Virus record (IMG/VR): IMGVR_UViG_3300021962_000390
Span: 1 to 32,002 of that record
Length of the DNA stretch: 32,002 nucleotides
Direction: 5' to 3' (one strand)
Source of the DNA: a virus
The notes below the pieces were generated by a model. The model made no database searches, had not been told where the DNA came from, and saw only the letters and a program-made list of their open reading frames with translations. Shown in pieces: positions 15,534 to 22,519 of the stretch (its first letter is position 1; the number at the start of each line of letters is the position of its first letter). A program made the translations under genes and the position numbers.

Positions 15534-16151
15534 ATGGCCTCTAACAATTATATTTACAAAATGTCTAACGCAGGTGGTATGTCTACCGTCACCCGTTATA
15601 CAGATATGTTGGCAGGTAATGCTACCTTTGCGCCGTGGGCACCTGCTGGTGCCTATGAGTCTATTGCTACTACCACTGTGGGTTCAGGTGGCACGGCAAC
15701 TATTACCTTCTCAAGTATTCCTAGCACCTATACACATTTGCAAATCAGATTTAGTGCTTTAAGCACAGTAAGTGGCGGATCACCTTTAGTCAGATTTAAT
15801 TCAGACTCTGGCACAAATTATTCTAATCATACAGTTTATGGTACTGGATCTGCTGCTGCCACAGGTAACAATGTATCTAACACTGGTATGTATATAGGTG
15901 GGTCAAACACAGGTACTGACACTACTTATCCTTTAGTGGGAGTTATAGATATTCTAGACTATGTTAACACTTCTAAAAATACTACGATTCGTACTTTAAG
16001 CGGATTAGACTCTAATGGTAACGGTGAGATCAGTTTATTTTCAGGTGCGTGGTATAACACTGCCGCCGTTTCAACTATAGCAATAACTGCACCTAGTCGA
16101 ACTTATGCCCAGTACTCATCCTTCGCTTTATACGGAATCCGAGGTAATTAA
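15534..16151 (+). CDS. Tail adhesin, beta-sandwich paralogue 1 (205 aa)
   Basis: ATG 15534 begins right after the previous stop. Residues 1-40 (MASNNYIYKMSNAGGMSTVTRYTDM) look like a virion-attachment segment. The rest is a beta domain with the signature TITFSSIPSTYTHLQIRFSA, RFNSDSGTNYS, WYNTAAVSTIAI and C-terminal FALYGIRG. The same signature recurs in the next two genes, so this is the first of three tandem paralogues. A receptor-binding or fibre role is likely from context. No enzymatic motif is visible. Confidence 0.75.
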   Translation: MASNNYIYKMSNAGGMSTVTRYTDMLAGNATFAPWAPAGAYESIATTTVGSGGTATITFSSIPSTYTHLQIRFSALSTVSGGSPLVRFNSDSGTNYSNHTVYGTGSAAATGNNVSNTGMYIGGSNTGTDTTYPLVGVIDILDYVNTSKNTTIRTLSGLDSNGNGEISLFSGAWYNTAAVSTIAITAPSRTYAQYSSFALYGIRGN

Positions 16152-16153
16152 CG

Positions 16154-16621
16154 ATGCCATTAACTTACACTCCGATTGCTACACAGACTCTTGGGTCAGC
16201 AGCAGCATCAGTTACCTTTAGTTCTATCCCAAGTACCTATACAGATTTGGTGATGGTGTTTAATGGCGTTGCAGATAACAATGTGAACTTAAGATTTAAC
16301 TCTGACTCTGGCACAAACTACAGCGCAACACGCATCAGAGGCGATGGCTCATCTGCGACATCTGCTCGCTTTGCCAATCAGACTTCAATGGTAGGTTCAT
16401 ACGACCCAGGGCAAAGCATAAGCATTTGGCAGATTATGAACTATTCTAATTCTACTACCAACAAATCTGCTCTTAATCGTGGCGGTGGAGCAGGAACAAA
16501 CGTAGAGGCTTACGTGGGTTTATGGCGCAATACTGCAGCAATTACTTCTGTTACTGTCATTGTTAACGGTAACTTTTCTACTAACAGCACCTTCTCACTC
16601 TATGGCATCCTCGCCGCTTAA
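16154..16621 (+). CDS. Tail adhesin, beta-sandwich paralogue 2 (155 aa)
   Basis: ATG 16154 begins two bases after the previous stop. It consists only of the beta domain shared with its neighbours (SVTFSSIPSTYTDLVMVFNG, LRFNSDSGTNYSATRI, LWRNTAAITSVTVIV, FSLYGILAA). It lacks the N-terminal attachment segment of paralogue 1 and the glycine-rich domain of paralogue 3. It may be an accessory adhesin. The shared motifs with 15534-16151 are obvious at protein level, but the DNA has diverged. Confidence 0.75.
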   Translation: MPLTYTPIATQTLGSAAASVTFSSIPSTYTDLVMVFNGVADNNVNLRFNSDSGTNYSATRIRGDGSSATSARFANQTSMVGSYDPGQSISIWQIMNYSNSTTNKSALNRGGGAGTNVEAYVGLWRNTAAITSVTVIVNGNFSTNSTFSLYGILAA

Positions 16622-16639
16622 TCGAAAGGATAAATAAAT

Positions 16640-17953
16640 ATGTCAAACAGTTACGTCCTTCTCGAAAAGATCGTAGTACCCGCAGCAGGTTCATCCAGCG
16701 TTACATTTGCCAACATCCCACAAACGGGTTACACCGATTTGAAGATTGTTGTAAGCGCAAGAGGCACTGTTGGTGGTGCTTGGAATGATGTTACGGCTAA
16801 ATTTAATTCATCTACTACTGGTTATACACAAAGATATGTATACGGTACTGGATCAGCAGCAGCAAGTAACACTGGCGGTTATTCAGCAGGTTATGCTGGA
16901 CACGCAACAGGATCAGGTGCAACTGCTAATACCTTTAGCAATTTTGAAGTTTATATTCCAAACTATACAGGGTCTAATAATAAATCTTTTTCATTTGATT
17001 CTGTAACAGAAAACAATGCAACCACATCTCTTACTATGTTAGGCGCAAGTCTTTGGTCAAACACCAGTGCAATCACAAGTATATTATTTGAATTACCTGG
17101 TGGTTCATTTGTAACAGGCTCAACCTTCTACCTTTACGGCGTAGCAAAACTTGGCACTACCCCTACCATTGCACCTAAAGCAACAGGTGGCGATGTCATT
17201 GATACCGATGGCACTTACTGGTACCACATCTTTAGATCATCAGGCACATTTACCCCTGCCGTTGGCCTGTCTTGTGACTACCTTGTAGTCGCAGGTGGCG
17301 GTGGAGGTGGCTCTCGTTGGGGTGGCGGTGGTGGTGCAGGTGGATTTAGAACTGACACAGGTTTAAGTCTTGCAACTTCTACCAATTATACAGTAACTGT
17401 TGGAGCAGGTGGTGCTGGCGGTTCAGGTGCTGGATACAATCGCGGTGGTACAGGTAGTAATTCGGTTTTAGCCACAATCACATCATCAGGTGGTGGTGGT
17501 GGTGGTACTAATGGTCAAACACCAACCACAGGTGGTTCGGGCGGCGCAGGCGGTTTCTTTAATCAAAGCGGAGCGGCAGGAACTTCAGGTCAAGGTTTTG
17601 CAGGTGGTGATGCTTGGACTACTACGCAATACGCAGGTGGTGGTGGCGGCGGTGCAAGCGCGGTTGGTGCTAATGCGCCAAGCGGAAGTAATGGTGGTAA
17701 TGGTGGTGCTGGTACATCCAGTTCTTATACAGGCAGCGCAGTGACTTATGCAGGCGGTGGCGGTGGTGGTTGCGAAACTGGCACTGTTGGAGCAGGCGGC
17801 GCAGGTGGCGGTGGTGCAGGTGGAAAATCAGCAGCAAATGGAACTGCGGGAACTGCAAATCGTGGCGGCGGTGGTGGCGGTGGTGGTAACGACACAGGCG
17901 CTGGCGGCGCAGGCGGTTCAGGAATTGTAGTTGTTAGATATTTAGTAGCGTAA
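16640..17953 (+). CDS. Glycine-rich tail adhesin with beta-sandwich N-domain (437 aa)
   Basis: ATG 16640 has AAAGGA upstream. Residues 1-~165 are the third copy of the tandem beta domain (SVTFANIPQTGYTDLKIVV, LWSNTSAITSILFEL, FYLYGVAK). A ~40-residue linker domain follows (DTDGTYWYHIFRSSGTFTP). From about residue 205 there is a long glycine-rich region with runs of GGGGGG separated by short polar loops, ending GGSGIVVVRYLVA. Poly-Gly sheets of this type form receptor-binding tips in T-even adhesins (gp38-like) and other phage fibres. The glycine runs are a likely site of host-range variation. The next gene encodes its probable partner. Confidence 0.8.
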   Translation: MSNSYVLLEKIVVPAAGSSSVTFANIPQTGYTDLKIVVSARGTVGGAWNDVTAKFNSSTTGYTQRYVYGTGSAAASNTGGYSAGYAGHATGSGATANTFSNFEVYIPNYTGSNNKSFSFDSVTENNATTSLTMLGASLWSNTSAITSILFELPGGSFVTGSTFYLYGVAKLGTTPTIAPKATGGDVIDTDGTYWYHIFRSSGTFTPAVGLSCDYLVVAGGGGGGSRWGGGGGAGGFRTDTGLSLATSTNYTVTVGAGGAGGSGAGYNRGGTGSNSVLATITSSGGGGGGTNGQTPTTGGSGGAGGFFNQSGAAGTSGQGFAGGDAWTTTQYAGGGGGGASAVGANAPSGSNGGNGGAGTSSSYTGSAVTYAGGGGGGCETGTVGAGGAGGGGAGGKSAANGTAGTANRGGGGGGGGNDTGAGGAGGSGIVVVRYLVA

Positions 17954-17966
17954 AAGGAGAATATAA

Positions 17967-18263
17967 ATGTCACATTGGGCGCAGATAGACGATAACAATA
18001 TCGTCACACAGGTTCTAGTAGGACCTAATCACGGAGATGAAGGCGAAGCCTTCTTTAACGCACTTGGCGGTACTTGGGTCAAGACAAGTTACAACGGCAA
18101 TATCCGCAAGAACTATGCAGGTATTGGCTACTCATACTGGCCTGACATTGATGCCTTTGTTCCACCACAATGCCACGATGTGGCAGTGCTGGATGAAACA
18201 ACAGCGTTATGGAATTGCACACACGAAGATCACACACCAATAATGGAGATAACAAATGAGTGA
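17967..18263 (+). CDS. MxHWA-type small tail-associated protein, copy 1 (98 aa)
   Basis: ATG 17967 has AAGGAGA at 17952-17958. The protein begins MSHWAQIDDNNIVTQVLVG and contains GGTWVKTSYNGNIRKNYAGIGYSY. I recognise this family from marine phages, including cyanophages, where it lies beside tail-fibre genes, but its function is not established. A second copy lies at 22181-22504, also directly after a glycine-rich adhesin. The repeated pairing suggests a chaperone or co-subunit of that adhesin. It overlaps the next gene by 8 nt. Confidence 0.75.
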   Translation: MSHWAQIDDNNIVTQVLVGPNHGDEGEAFFNALGGTWVKTSYNGNIRKNYAGIGYSYWPDIDAFVPPQCHDVAVLDETTALWNCTHEDHTPIMEITNE

Positions 18264-18480
18264 AGTATTAACAAAGATTGTCGTTGACTGCTCAACTGGA
18301 GTAACAGCAGAGGTGCCGTTGACTGGTGAAGAGATCCAGCAGCGCGAACTAGATGCTATTGCAGCAGCCACTGCTAAGGCAGAGCAAGAGGCAGACAAGG
18401 TAGCTAAAGAAACTGCCAAGGCAGAACTACTTGCAAAGCTCAATATCTCTGAAGATGAGGCTAAACTTCTTCTATCGTAA
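18256..18480 (+). CDS. Small coiled-coil protein, tail-fibre-assembly-like (74 aa)
   Basis: ATG 18256 overlaps the preceding gene by 8 nt. The N-terminus is a short beta segment (KIVVDCSTGVTAEVPLTGEE), followed by an Ala/Glu/Lys helix (AAATAKAEQEADKVAKETAK) and a C-terminal helix. This arrangement resembles small phage proteins that follow tail-fibre genes and may assist fibre assembly. It lies between the adhesin pair and the glycosyltransferase. The specific function is unproven. Confidence 0.65.
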   Translation: MSEVLTKIVVDCSTGVTAEVPLTGEEIQQRELDAIAAATAKAEQEADKVAKETAKAELLAKLNISEDEAKLLLS

Positions 18481-18495
18481 CCGATAGGGGAACCA

Positions 18496-19557
18496 ATGAG
18501 ATTTCACGTTATCAGTCTGCCTCACACCCAGACAACTAAAGAGTACGTCAACTGCGCTTATACCGAAAAGGTTAGACGCTTTTGTATGATGATGAAAGGG
18601 CTAGGCCATACGGTCTATCTCTATGCTAGCGAAGACAACGAAGCCCCAGTAGATGAACTGATTACCTGTATCACCAAAGAGCAGCAAGCAGAAGCGCTAG
18701 CAGGTAAGCACTTTACAGAGGCAGCCTTTGATGCAAACCTTCCGCACTGGCAGATCTTTAATGGTAACGCCATTGCAGAACTTGGCAAGCGCCTAGAGCA
18801 AAAAGACTTTATCTGTGTTATCGGTGGTGCTACTCAGAAGCCTATTGCAGATGCTTACCCAAACCACATCACCGTAGAGTTTGGCGTGGGCTACGGTGGA
18901 GTCTTTAGCAAGTACAAAGTCTTTGAATCATACGCTTGGATGCACAGCATCTATGCAATGTTTAAGAATCCAACAACAGTAGATGGCAACTTCTATGACA
19001 CTGTTATCAATGGGTATTTAGAACCTGAGATGTTTCCATTGCAGGAGAAGAAAGAAGATTACTACCTCTACGTTGGACGGATGATAGATCGTAAAGGTCT
19101 AGTCATAGCACAGCACGTATGTAAGGAGCTAGGACTCAAGCTGATTATGGCAGGTCCTGGTAATGACCCGAAGATTGAATATGGTGAGTGGGTAGGACCA
19201 GTAGGTCCAGAGGAACGAGCAAAGTTAATGGGTGGAGCAACTGCTCTATTTGCCCCAACGCTCTACATAGAACCTTTCGGTAACGTTGTTATCGAAGCAC
19301 AAACCTGTGGGACTCCAACGATTACCACAGACTGGGGTGCATTTACAGAGACTAATCCTAATGGTGTTACTGGATACCGTTGCAGAAATGCAATGGAGTT
19401 TGCAGCAGCAACAGAGTGGGTGAAGGACCTAGATCCAGTAGCAATACACAAGCGAGCAGTATCTCTATATTCACTAGATGCTATCGCTCCGCAATACGAA
19501 CAATACTTTGCACGACTGCTAACTCTATGGGGAGATGGCTGGTATGAGAGGAAATAA
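18496..19557 (+). CDS. GT4-type glycosyltransferase
   Basis: This 353-aa product has the two-domain GT-B plan. The N-terminal half begins MRFHVISLPHTQTTKEYVN. The C-terminal half carries YVGRMIDRKG (G194, R195 and K200 region), a likely nucleotide-sugar phosphate contact. It also carries E-x7-E in EPFGNVVIEAQTCGTP (E259, E267), the hallmark of retaining GT4 enzymes such as glycogen synthase relatives. Both Glu are present, so it is probably active. ATG 18496 has GGGGAA upstream. It sits inside the tail block, so its target may be virion proteins (glycosylated adhesins) or a host surface glycan during infection. The donor sugar cannot be told. The stop shares a base with the next ATG. Confidence 0.85.
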   Translation: MRFHVISLPHTQTTKEYVNCAYTEKVRRFCMMMKGLGHTVYLYASEDNEAPVDELITCITKEQQAEALAGKHFTEAAFDANLPHWQIFNGNAIAELGKRLEQKDFICVIGGATQKPIADAYPNHITVEFGVGYGGVFSKYKVFESYAWMHSIYAMFKNPTTVDGNFYDTVINGYLEPEMFPLQEKKEDYYLYVGRMIDRKGLVIAQHVCKELGLKLIMAGPGNDPKIEYGEWVGPVGPEERAKLMGGATALFAPTLYIEPFGNVVIEAQTCGTPTITTDWGAFTETNPNGVTGYRCRNAMEFAAATEWVKDLDPVAIHKRAVSLYSLDAIAPQYEQYFARLLTLWGDGWYERK

Positions 19558-20459
19558 TGCCAACACTGAACGAACTAGTGGACGAGGTAAAGGCTAACCT
19601 ACAAGGTTACGCACTACGCCAAGACCGAATCACTTATGTTGCTAACCCTGCTGGCTTAACAACTACCAGCACTGAAATCACCGTTGGCTCATCTTCTAAC
19701 TTAGCCAAAGGTATCATCGAAGTTGATGATGAACTTATCTGGATTGACTCCTTTGACAAAGCCAATAACGTACTCAATGTTATTCCAGGCTTTGGTCGTG
19801 GATACCAAGGAACGACAGCATCGCCTCACTCACAGTATGCACCGGTAACCTTATCTCCAACCTTTCCACGTTCTTCTATCAAGAAGGCTATCAACGATAC
19901 GATCAACAGCTTTTATCCTAAGCTCTGGATTATCAACTCTTATACATTTACCTTTAACGCATCTCAGGTCACATACCCATTGCCTGATGACTGCGAAGGT
20001 GTCCTATTTATCTCGTGGCAGACCACTGGCTCTAGCCAAGAATGGCTACCAGTAAATCGCTGGCGCTTAGATGGTATGGCAAATGCTGCTACCTTTAACA
20101 CAAACAATACAATTAACATCTATGAGAATGTACAACCTGGTCGTACAATTCAGGTTTGGTATACAGCCACACCCAATACTCTTGACGCCAACACAGATGA
20201 TTTTGCTGACGTATCTGGCCTACCAGATTCTTGTAGTGATGTTGTCGTCCTCGGAGCAGCATACAAACTACTGTCTTACCTTGACGCTGGACGAATCAAT
20301 CTCTCTTCAGCTGAAGCAGATCTAAACGATTCTAAGTTACCATCATCTGCAGGAGCTGCAGCCTCTCGTTACATCTTTGCCCTCTATCAACAGCGCCTGA
20401 ATGAAGAATCGTTGAAGTTGGCAGACAAGTATCCAATCCGTATTCACTACACCCGCTAG
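19557..20459 (+). CDS. Connector/adaptor-like protein with inserted beta module (300 aa)
   Basis: ATG 19557 overlaps the previous stop (TAATG). Residues 1-30 form a helix (TLNELVDEVKANLQGY). Residues ~45-105 are a beta module with DDELIWIDSF, FGRGYQGTTAS and H. Then comes a helix (SSIKKAINDTINSFYPKLW), a beta region and C-terminal helices, ending KYPIRIHYTR. The helix-beta-helix plan and the C-terminal RIHYTR recall head-tail adaptor or tail tubular A-like proteins of short-tailed phages. A ring protein between portal and tail is my best guess. The beta module is shared with the following fibre gene. Confidence 0.65.
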   Translation: MPTLNELVDEVKANLQGYALRQDRITYVANPAGLTTTSTEITVGSSSNLAKGIIEVDDELIWIDSFDKANNVLNVIPGFGRGYQGTTASPHSQYAPVTLSPTFPRSSIKKAINDTINSFYPKLWIINSYTFTFNASQVTYPLPDDCEGVLFISWQTTGSSQEWLPVNRWRLDGMANAATFNTNNTINIYENVQPGRTIQVWYTATPNTLDANTDDFADVSGLPDSCSDVVVLGAAYKLLSYLDAGRINLSSAEADLNDSKLPSSAGAAASRYIFALYQQRLNEESLKLADKYPIRIHYTR

Positions 20460-20472
20460 GTAAGGAAAGCCA

Positions 20473-21276
20473 ATGACACGTAAGTACTCGTCCATCAGCG
20501 TTGAGACAACGCTGGCTACTGGAATCAACAACAGTTCAACTACTATGACAGTTGCTACTGGTACAGGTTCTGCTCTTTTAGGTGGTGTTACTCTTGCTGC
20601 TGGTAACGTAGATCAGTTTACCGTAGCACTAGATGTTGATACACAGAACGAAGAAATTGTTTTTATCACAGCAGTATCTAGCGATACATTTACCATCGTA
20701 CGTGGACAAGCAGGAACCTCTGCTATCTCACATACTGGTGGTGCTACAGTCAAGCACGTCCTTACTAGTAGCGACCTAACCTTCTACACAACAGGTGTAG
20801 CCACAGCAGATGCTGCTATCCCAAAGGCGTTAGTAACAGCCAAGGGTGACATCATTGGTGCTAGCGCATCAGGAGTACCAGACAACCTAGCCGTTGGAAC
20901 TAACGGGCAGGTGCTGACTGCAGACTCTGCTGAGACTCTTGGAATCAAGTGGGCAACACCAGTAGATGCAAGCCTAACAATTAACGCTAAGACTGCTAAC
21001 TACTCACTAGTAGCAGGCGATGTAAACAAGCTCATCACTATGAGCAGCGGTTCAACAACAACGCTGACAGTTCCTAACGGAGTCTTTACAACAGGCCAAC
21101 AGATTAACATTCAGCGCCTTGGCGCAGGAGCAGTCCAGATTAGAAGCGATGGAACTACTGCATTGACTTCAACTGGTGCAACATCAACTGCGCCAGATCT
21201 ACGCGCTCAGTACAGTGCTTGCACAATTATCTGTACATCTAGTAACAACTTCACAGTGATTGGGGATCTATCGTAA
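20473..21276 (+). CDS. Tail fibre protein (267 aa)
   Basis: ATG 20473 follows TAAGGAAAGCC. The N-terminal ~100 residues form a beta module with NEEIVFITAV, FTIVRGQAGTSA and SHTGGATVKH, probably docking to the virion. The next part is a fibre linker, LVTAKGDIIGAS then NLAVGTNGQVLTADSAETLG and KWATP, a pattern frequent in phage tail fibres. The C-terminal ~100 residues are a beta domain (YSLVAGDVNKLITM, TLTVPNGVFTTGQQINIQR) that could form a trimeric tip. The stop overlaps the next ATG. Confidence 0.75.
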   Translation: MTRKYSSISVETTLATGINNSSTTMTVATGTGSALLGGVTLAAGNVDQFTVALDVDTQNEEIVFITAVSSDTFTIVRGQAGTSAISHTGGATVKHVLTSSDLTFYTTGVATADAAIPKALVTAKGDIIGASASGVPDNLAVGTNGQVLTADSAETLGIKWATPVDASLTINAKTANYSLVAGDVNKLITMSSGSTTTLTVPNGVFTTGQQINIQRLGAGAVQIRSDGTTALTSTGATSTAPDLRAQYSACTIICTSSNNFTVIGDLS

Positions 21277-22181
21277 TGCCAATCCTAGGCATTCTTGCTA
21301 GTTCAAGAAAGGCTAGCATAGCAACGGTGACAGGCGGAACTTTAAGTTCTGATGCAACCTATTACTATCGTACTTTTACAAGTAATGGAACATTGGGTAT
21401 TTCATCAAACTCTTTGATAGCAGATATCCTTGTCATTGCTGGTGGTGGAGCAGGTGGTAATGGTTACTTTACTGGTTCAGGTTCAGGTGGAAGTGCAAAC
21501 TACACACGCTATGTAGGTGGCGGTGGTGGTGCAGGTGGTGTTCTATACAGCGCATCACAAACACTTTCTATTGGCAATCGTTCTGCAACTATTGGTAGCA
21601 GCGCTACTAACTCTTCACTAGGTTCTTATGTAGCAACTGCAGGTGGAACAGGTGGAACACAAGCAGTAGGTGCAGCAGGTGGCTCAGGTGGTGGTGGTTC
21701 CATTGACTCACCACTTGTAAGCGGTACTGCTACAACAACTTATTATGCAGGAGGATCTGGAACAACAGGACAAGGTAACTCTGGTTCCTCTGCTGGTTCT
21801 TTCCAAACATTCGGTGGTGGTGGAGGCGGTGGTGCAGGTGCTGCAGCAACATCATCTAACAATGGTGCTACTGGAGTCAACACATATTCTTCTTGGCCTT
21901 CTATCTCATCATTAGCCAGTGGCTATGTTGGTGGAGGTGGAGGTGGTGGACTCTTTGCATCCTTCACGCTAGCAACAGGTGGTGCAGGTGGTGGTGGTGC
22001 AGGTGGTACAGGTGTTGGTACAGGTGGTGAAGTTGCACCTGTTGCTGGTACTGCCAACACTGGTGGAGGTGGTGGAGGCGGAGGTATCTCTAATAACTCT
22101 ACTCAAGGCTTCCAAGCTGGTGCTAGTGGTGGTTCAGGAATTGTTGTAGTGCGCTACACACGCGCTCAGGTAGGTGGATAA
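21276..22181 (+). CDS. Glycine-rich tail adhesin, second copy (301 aa)
   Basis: ATG 21276 overlaps the previous stop (TAATG). It begins with a short beta segment (SDATYYYRTFTSNGTLG), matching the linker domain of the 437-aa adhesin. The rest is a glycine-rich region with GGGGGG runs and polar loops, ending GGSGIVVVRYTRAQVGG, again like the first copy. It lacks the tandem beta domain. It is probably a receptor-binding tip on the preceding fibre. The following gene is the second MxHWA protein. Confidence 0.8.
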   Translation: MPILGILASSRKASIATVTGGTLSSDATYYYRTFTSNGTLGISSNSLIADILVIAGGGAGGNGYFTGSGSGGSANYTRYVGGGGGAGGVLYSASQTLSIGNRSATIGSSATNSSLGSYVATAGGTGGTQAVGAAGGSGGGGSIDSPLVSGTATTTYYAGGSGTTGQGNSGSSAGSFQTFGGGGGGGAGAAATSSNNGATGVNTYSSWPSISSLASGYVGGGGGGGLFASFTLATGGAGGGGAGGTGVGTGGEVAPVAGTANTGGGGGGGGISNNSTQGFQAGASGGSGIVVVRYTRAQVGG

Positions 22182-22504
22182 TGGCACATTGGGCAGAAGT
22201 AGATGAGAACAATGTAGTTATTCGAGTAACTGTTGGTGACGACAATGACCCAGCAGGTGATGAAGGATACCAATGGTTGTTAGATAACCTTGGTGGTACC
22301 TGGATTAAAACATCTTACAACGCAAACATTCGTAAGAACTTTGCCAATGTTGGCTACACCTACGATCCAGTACGTGATGCCTTCATTGCGCCTAAACCAA
22401 AAGATGACTGGATTCTTGATGAAGATACCTGTCAATGGATGAACCCTAACCCACTAACACCAGAAGAACTTGCTTCAATAAAAGCAGAATCAATCGCAAT
22501 ATAA
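22181..22504 (+). CDS. MxHWA-type small tail-associated protein, copy 2 (107 aa)
   Basis: ATG 22181 shares a base with the preceding stop. The protein begins MAHWAEVDENNVVIRVTVG and contains GGTWIKTSYNANIRKNFANVGYTYDP, clearly paralogous to 17967-18263. It continues with a Trp/Asp-rich part (DDWILDEDTCQWMNP) that fits the common marine-phage form better than copy 1, plus a helical tail (LTPEELASIKAESIAI). Function is not established. The link to glycine-rich adhesins is seen twice in this window. Confidence 0.78.
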   Translation: MAHWAEVDENNVVIRVTVGDDNDPAGDEGYQWLLDNLGGTWIKTSYNANIRKNFANVGYTYDPVRDAFIAPKPKDDWILDEDTCQWMNPNPLTPEELASIKAESIAI

Positions 22505-22519
22505 ATCTAAGGAGTCATA

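Noticed and set aside
17490-17973. Open frames in other phases over the glycine-rich region
   Set aside because: Runs of GGT produce Val- or Pro-rich shadows. The +frame adhesin with clear domain structure is the real gene.
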